This document shows positions 60,004 through 64,000 of a stretch of DNA of 64,000 bases, in pieces. The notes beneath the pieces are model-generated. The model ran no database searches, was not told the DNA's origin, and saw only the letters and a list, made by a program, of their open reading frames with translations. Origin of the DNA: Hibiscus mutabilis (Eukaryota > Streptophyta > Magnoliopsida > Malvales > Malvaceae); NCBI GenBank assembly GCA_019671005.1, contig CM033718.1, forward strand, positions 33,310,508 to 33,374,507, in the 5' to 3' direction. Position numbers and translations under genes: made by a program. Each line of letters begins with the position of its first letter. The stretch's first letter is position 1.

Positions 60004-60660
60004 GGTGGGTTGGGCTTGGGAGCTACTAGAGGTGCCCATGACATTCTTCATACGTACCATGTTTTGCAAGGAGGGGTAAAATTTTTTCCAGCTATTAGGG
60101 TTCGGAGAGGAATTTTAACAGCTTCTGGGAAAGAAGATGATGATTTTTTTGAGTATGAAGAAATTGAACAAGAAGAGGATGGAGAGATGGGAAGTTGAAA
60201 GGAGAATAACTGACACAAGTTATAGGAGAGAGATGATGGTGGCAGTTTTGAGTTATGGGGAAGAGAAAAGGTATGACAAAGTTTTAATGGAAAGTAAAAA
60301 GTAAGAGAGAATGCTGACAGCAGTGATGAGTTAGGGCTTTTAAATTGGAAAAAGAATGATATCCCTCCCTTTTTGCTTTTTTCTTTAATACCCTTCAAAA
60401 CATAGGGAAATGTAGGTTTAATAACTTCCCTTATGTGGAAAAAGGACAAAGCCCTCCCTATATTAAAGCTGCGCCAAACCCGCATGAAACCACAACCTGC
60501 CACCTGTAACTTTGGGTTAAATCTAACAACACGAATTAAAGAAAGCACCAAAGCTTTAAATAAAATGACTAAGGAATAAAGAGATACAAGCAAAAATAAC
60601 CTTATTTATGAACAACAAAAACTGAAAAATGTTATAGCAAAATAAGAGATAATGAGGGTG
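60004..60660 (-). pseudogene. Start of an Athila-like env-like ORF and its 5' spacer
   Basis: Reading leftwards, a spacer rich in pyrimidines ends at a candidate start near 60060 (MVRMKNVMGTSSSSQAQP), in the position of the env-like ORF of Athila elements. The ORF is cut off after about 20 codons by the Ogre-like RT. A 181-codon minus ORF covering the spacer (60048-60593) is Ser/Phe-rich and has no recognised motif. I regard it as untranslated leader. Confidence 0.5.
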
Positions 60661-61595
60661 CAAACTCTTATGATTCTTAAGAAAACATGGCTAATTTGTC
60701 TCGCAAGATGGGAGCTCTATTGTAGACCTTGTGCACAATAAAAGGACCTGACCGTCGTGACTTCAGCTTGCCTGGGAAGAGCTTAAGTCGAGAATTATAG
60801 AGAATGACTTGTTGGTCCTCAGATAAATGTCATGGCAAAATATGTTTACCGTGCCATTTCTTAGTATTCTCTTTGTATATGCGTGTACTCTCATAAGCTT
60901 GGACTCTAAATTCCTCCATCATTAAGCTCCAAAAGTCTCTTTTCATCAGCCAACTGGGCATCCATATTGAGCTTTTTGATTGCCCAATAAGCCTTGTGTT
61001 CATGTTTTACGGGAAGGTGACAAGCCTTGCCGTAGACCAGGTTGAATGGAGACATCCCCAAGGGTGTCTTGAAGGTTGTGCGATATGCCAAAGTGCTTCA
61101 TCGAGTCATGGAGACCAATCCTTCCTCTTGGGGTTATCCACCTTTTCCAATATTTGCTTGATTTCTCGATTCGAGATTTCAGCTTAGCCATTGGTCTGAG
61201 GGTGGTATGTTGTAGCAATTTTTTATCGCACTCCATATCATTGCAATGCTTTAACAATAAGCCTATTTTCAAAGTGGGTTCCTTCATCACTAATGATGGC
61301 TCTTGGGGTTCCAAATCTTGTGAAGATATTCTTGTGAACGAACTTCAAAAGAGTCTTGGAGTCATTTTTCGGTGAAGCTATCGCTTCAACACATTTTGAC
61401 ACAGTCAATTGCTAATAGGATATAGAGGTCTCCAAAGGATGAAGGGAAGGATCCCATGAAATCTATTCCCCATACATCAAAGAGTTCTTCCTCCAAAATG
61501 CATTGCAATCTCATTTCATATTCTTTGAGATATATTCCCTGTCCTTTGGCATCTATCACATGCCTTGCCAAATTCGTGTGTATCTATCACATCAA
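60661..61595 (-). pseudogene. Athila-like integrase (minus element)
   Basis: Reading leftwards: FGKACDRCQRTGNIS near 61555 (zinc finger cysteines), ELFDVWGIDFMGSFP near 61470 (first catalytic Asp intact), then, in broken frames, the region around 61310-61270 with PRAIISDEGTHFEN (second Asp), and the C-terminal part AYRTTFKTPLGMSPFNLVYG near 61070 and KLFPGKLKSR near 60780. The pieces lie in correct order but with several frameshifts and stops. Confidence 0.88.
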
Positions 61596-61935
61596 AGAGT
61601 TATTTTTCAGTGGTTGTGTAATTTATTTGTGCATCATTCAAGGTGCGGCTAGCATAATAAATAAAATGGAAAAGTTTACCTCGACGTTGTCCAAGTGCTA
61701 CCCCTATTGCATAGTCGTTTGCGTTGCACATCAACTCAAATAGTGAGGTCCAATCTGGGGGAACAACTATGGGTGCTAAGATGAGCTTCTCCTTGAGTTC
61801 CTTAAATTCGTTGTAGCATTCTGCATCAAAGATGAAGGGATGGTTTTGTTGAAGCAAATTACACAATGGCTTGGAGATTTTGGAGAAGTCCTTAATGAAC
61901 CTCCTATAAAAACCAGCATGTCCAAGAAACTTCAA
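61596..61935 (-). pseudogene. Athila-like RT thumb and start of RNase H
   Basis: A 111-codon ORF reads FLGHAGFYRRFIKDFSKISK (RT connection), then FELMCNANDYAIGVALGQRR and YASRTLNDAQINYTTTEK (RNase H start; the first Asp position reads Asn in MCNAND, though a following Asp is present). The rest of RNase H is deleted: within about 40 bp the sequence jumps to the integrase zinc finger. Confidence 0.88.
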
Positions 61936-62790
61936 ATCCCTTTCATAGTGGTAGGTGGTGATAGCTTATCAATTACTTCAACCTTGGCCTTGTCCATTTC
62001 TATCCCTTGTTGAGATATTTTGTGACCTAGAACAGTTCCTTCAGTCACCATAAAATGACATTTCTCCCAATTGAGCACGAAGTCTGCTTCTTCACATCTT
62101 CTAAGTACCTTGGGCAAGTTGCCTAAACACGAGTCAAACGTATCTATAGAGATAGAAAAATCATCCATGAAGATTTCCAAAATTTCTTCAATCATATTAG
62201 AAAAAGATGGCCAACATGCAACTTTGAAAAGTAGTTAGAGCATTCCAAAGCCCAAAGGGCATCCGCCAAAATGTGTTAGTACCGTAAGGGCAAGTGAAGG
62301 TTGTCTTCTCTTGATCCTCCAGTGCTATAGCAATCTGGTTGTACCCTGAGTATCCATAAAGGAAATAGTAGAATGATTTGCCTGCCAATCGATCTCGCAT
62401 TTGATCAATGAATGGGAGGGGAAAGTGATCCTTCTTGGTTGCTTTGTTGAGCTTCCGATAGTCCATGCAAATTCTTTACCCCGTAACTGTCCTTGTTGGT
62501 AAGAATACATTGTCTTCATTGCTCACCAAGGTCATGCCTCCCTTCTTTGGTACATATTGTACCGGGCTAACCCATGAACTGTTAGATATTGGGTAGATAA
62601 GCCATTTGATTATCTCCTTCATTACCACATTCTTCATGACTGGATTTAGCCTTCTTTGGGGTTCAACAGAATGGCTGTGACAATCATCAAGCAAAAGTTT
62701 ATGCATACAAATAGTAGGGCTTATACCCTTCAAATCAGTCATAGTCCACCCTAAAGCTTTCTTATGTTGAGATAACATATTTATTAAACT
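61932..62790 (-). pseudogene. Athila-like reverse transcriptase
   Basis: The pieces are ISPTICMHKLLLDD and QRRLNPVMKNVVMKEIIKWL, WVSPVQYVPKKGG, MDYRKLNKATKKDHFPLPFI, SGYNQIAIALEDQEKTTFTC, MPFGLWNALTTFQ, and EIFMDDFSISIDTFD with the catalytic MDD at 62158-62170. KCHFMVTEGTVLGHKISQQG closes the palm. There are frame breaks around 62470 and 62200. The catalytic motif itself is intact. Confidence 0.9.
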
Positions 62791-63240
62791 ATATTATTGT
62801 TTAGGGGTTAGACTAGAAGAGATTATCACAAGCAAAGTCTTATTACTACCCAAATAAGCATATTTAAGATGTAAAGGTAATGGCTTCAATTCTAGCGTGG
62901 GTGCATGCTCAAGTGAGGGTTTAAGAGGGACAAATTTGGCAAAGTCTAAAGGTTCGGAGTACGTACCTGGTCTAGCGACGATCAAGCTGGACTGTTGCAC
63001 CTCCGATGGGAATTCTCTCAAGCTTTTCATTATCTTCCTCATTGAATTTTACATAGTCCTTAATTTCCACAAAATTGTTGCAGCATTATTCTGCAGCTTT
63101 CACTTTTGTCATAGCATCTATGTGTTGGCACTCGTCATATTCATCCACATATTTGAGAGTGTTGAAGACATTTATGGGCACCTTTTGATCAACCACCCTC
63201 ATGGTGAACTTACCCTTTTCACAGTCAATAAATATTCGAC
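62791..63240 (-). pseudogene. Athila-like protease-RT linker
   Basis: ELKPLPLHLKYAYLGSNKTL at about 62920-62850 is a hallmark before RT in Athila-like elements. Upstream, VFNTLKYVDEYDECQHIDAM near 63150 parallels STPKYMDNYKDCHLVD in the fragment at 18246-18440, so both belong to the same lineage. Confidence 0.85.
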
Positions 63241-63916
63241 CTGTCGCTATGAATGGTCATCCGAAGATAATGGGTGCTTTGTCATCTACTTCACAATCAA
63301 GGATAAGGAAGTCAGTTGGAGAGACAAATTTGCCCACCTTAACTACAACATCTTCTATCTTTCCTTCCGGCCAGACATGAGATCTATCTGCTAGTTGCAA
63401 AATCACTATGGTGGGTCTTGCATCTCTCATTCCAAGCTTCATAAAGACTGACTTGGGCGTTAGGTTGACACTAGACCCAAAGTTACATAGAGCTTTCCCC
63501 ACGTATTTGTCTCCTATGGAACATGGAATGATAAAGCTTCCCATATCACTTTTTTTCGGTGTCAATTTGCTTAGCACTGAATAGAATTCTTTTGTTGTAG
63601 CAATAGTCTTGTATTTCTTAACCTTCCTTTTCTTGGTGACAATATCCTTGAGAAACTTAGCATATGTAGGCATTTGGTCAATTGCCTCCACAAATGGGAC
63701 ATTGATATGCAGTTGGTCAAGAATATCTACAATTTTTTTGAATTGAAGGTCATCTTTTTTCTTCTTGAGCCGTTGAGGGAAGGGTGGTGGGAATCTGACT
63801 TCTTCCTCTACTAGTGGGGATCTTTCTTTTGCTATAGCAATGTTCTGTTCTCCACCAGTAGGTTCGTTTGTCGAGCCATCGTTCTCTTTCCCTTCGTGAA
63901 TACATTTGTTTTCCAA
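63241..63916 (-). pseudogene. Athila-like gag tail and protease
   Basis: The ORF opens at 63916 (MENKCIHEGKENDGSTNEPT) and runs 219 codons. It has a charged linker with RFPPPFPQRLKKKKDDLQF, then IDQMPTYAKFLKDI and the protease: ALCNFGSSVNLTPKSVF, VILQLADRSHVWPEGKIEDV and APIIFG. The catalytic Asp is Asn (N-F-G), so the enzyme is dead. It stops at 63257 and the rest of the domain follows with a break. Confidence 0.9.
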
Positions 63917-64000
63917 TCTGTCTGCATTGTCATTTTCTTATTCAAAATCTAAAATCCAATTCAACTCATTTGCTTGCATTCACAAGTAAAATATTGTGGC
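63917..64000 (-). pseudogene. Athila-like gag, continuing beyond the window
   Basis: Only 84 bases remain and show no clear motif. By context they belong to the C-terminal part of the gag of the same minus-strand element. Confidence 0.4.

Noticed and set aside
60048..60593. A 181-codon minus-strand ORF rich in Ser and Phe
   Set aside because: It covers the spacer before the Athila-like second ORF. Low-complexity composition and lack of any motif argue for untranslated leader.

Overview
This window looks like repeat-rich heterochromatin from a flowering plant, probably a eudicot. Everything recognisable is transposable-element sequence: Ty3/gypsy LTR retrotransposons of three lineages (chromoviruses of the Tekay/Del type with a chromodomain, Athila-like elements, and one Ogre/Tat-like element), plus one end of a CACTA-type DNA transposon. 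I see no convincing host gene, tRNA, rRNA or CRISPR array. The style of the Ogre-like extra ORF1 recalls elements I know from Malvaceae (cotton relatives); that is inference, not proof.

Layout. 1-4858: 3' end of a plus-strand chromovirus (integrase, chromodomain, polypurine tract, complete 3' LTR). 4859-6528: AT-rich sequence without a gene. 6529-15144: minus-strand chromovirus 'B' with 3' LTR, nearly complete gag-pol and a 5' LTR cut to about 180 bp. 15145-16250: LTR scraps and a CACTA end. 16251-20921: AT-rich sequence, an Ogre-like LTR scrap, an Athila-like protease fragment (minus) and a doubtful integrase relic. 20922-33363: minus-strand chromovirus 'A', broken by two LTRs: a plus LTR in the RT (21341-24886) and a minus LTR between the two gag zinc knuckles (26128-30345). 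33364-35628: a plus LTR. 35629-37989: Athila-like gag, primer site and LTR (minus). 37990-44330: pieces of plus-strand chromovirus 'C' split by inverted LTRs and by an unusual 1.79-kb unit with 61-bp inverted ends and a perfect 5-bp target duplication. 44331-47873: LTR scrap, then plus-strand Athila-like RNase H, integrase and env-like ORF. About 49150-60003: Ogre-like LTR, tRNA-Arg primer site, ORF1 with coiled coil, gag, protease, G-patch-like segment and RT. 60004-64000: minus-strand Athila-like element (env-like ORF start, integrase, RNase H, RT, protease), running off the right edge.

All coding regions are broken by stops, frameshifts or insertions, so no element here should be autonomous. 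Order of events can be read from nesting: A and C are old, and LTRs inserted into them still carry recognisable target duplications, two of them one base diverged. Many in-frame stops sit at tryptophan codons (TGG to TAG or TGA), as expected for deamination of methylated cytosine. The best leads are the inverted-end LTR unit at 42308-44098, a duplicated RT segment in element B, a dense cluster of TTGAC boxes in the LTR of A, a GGCGACAG box shared by diverged LTR families, and the Ogre-like ORF1 that kept one reading frame over 2.1 kb.
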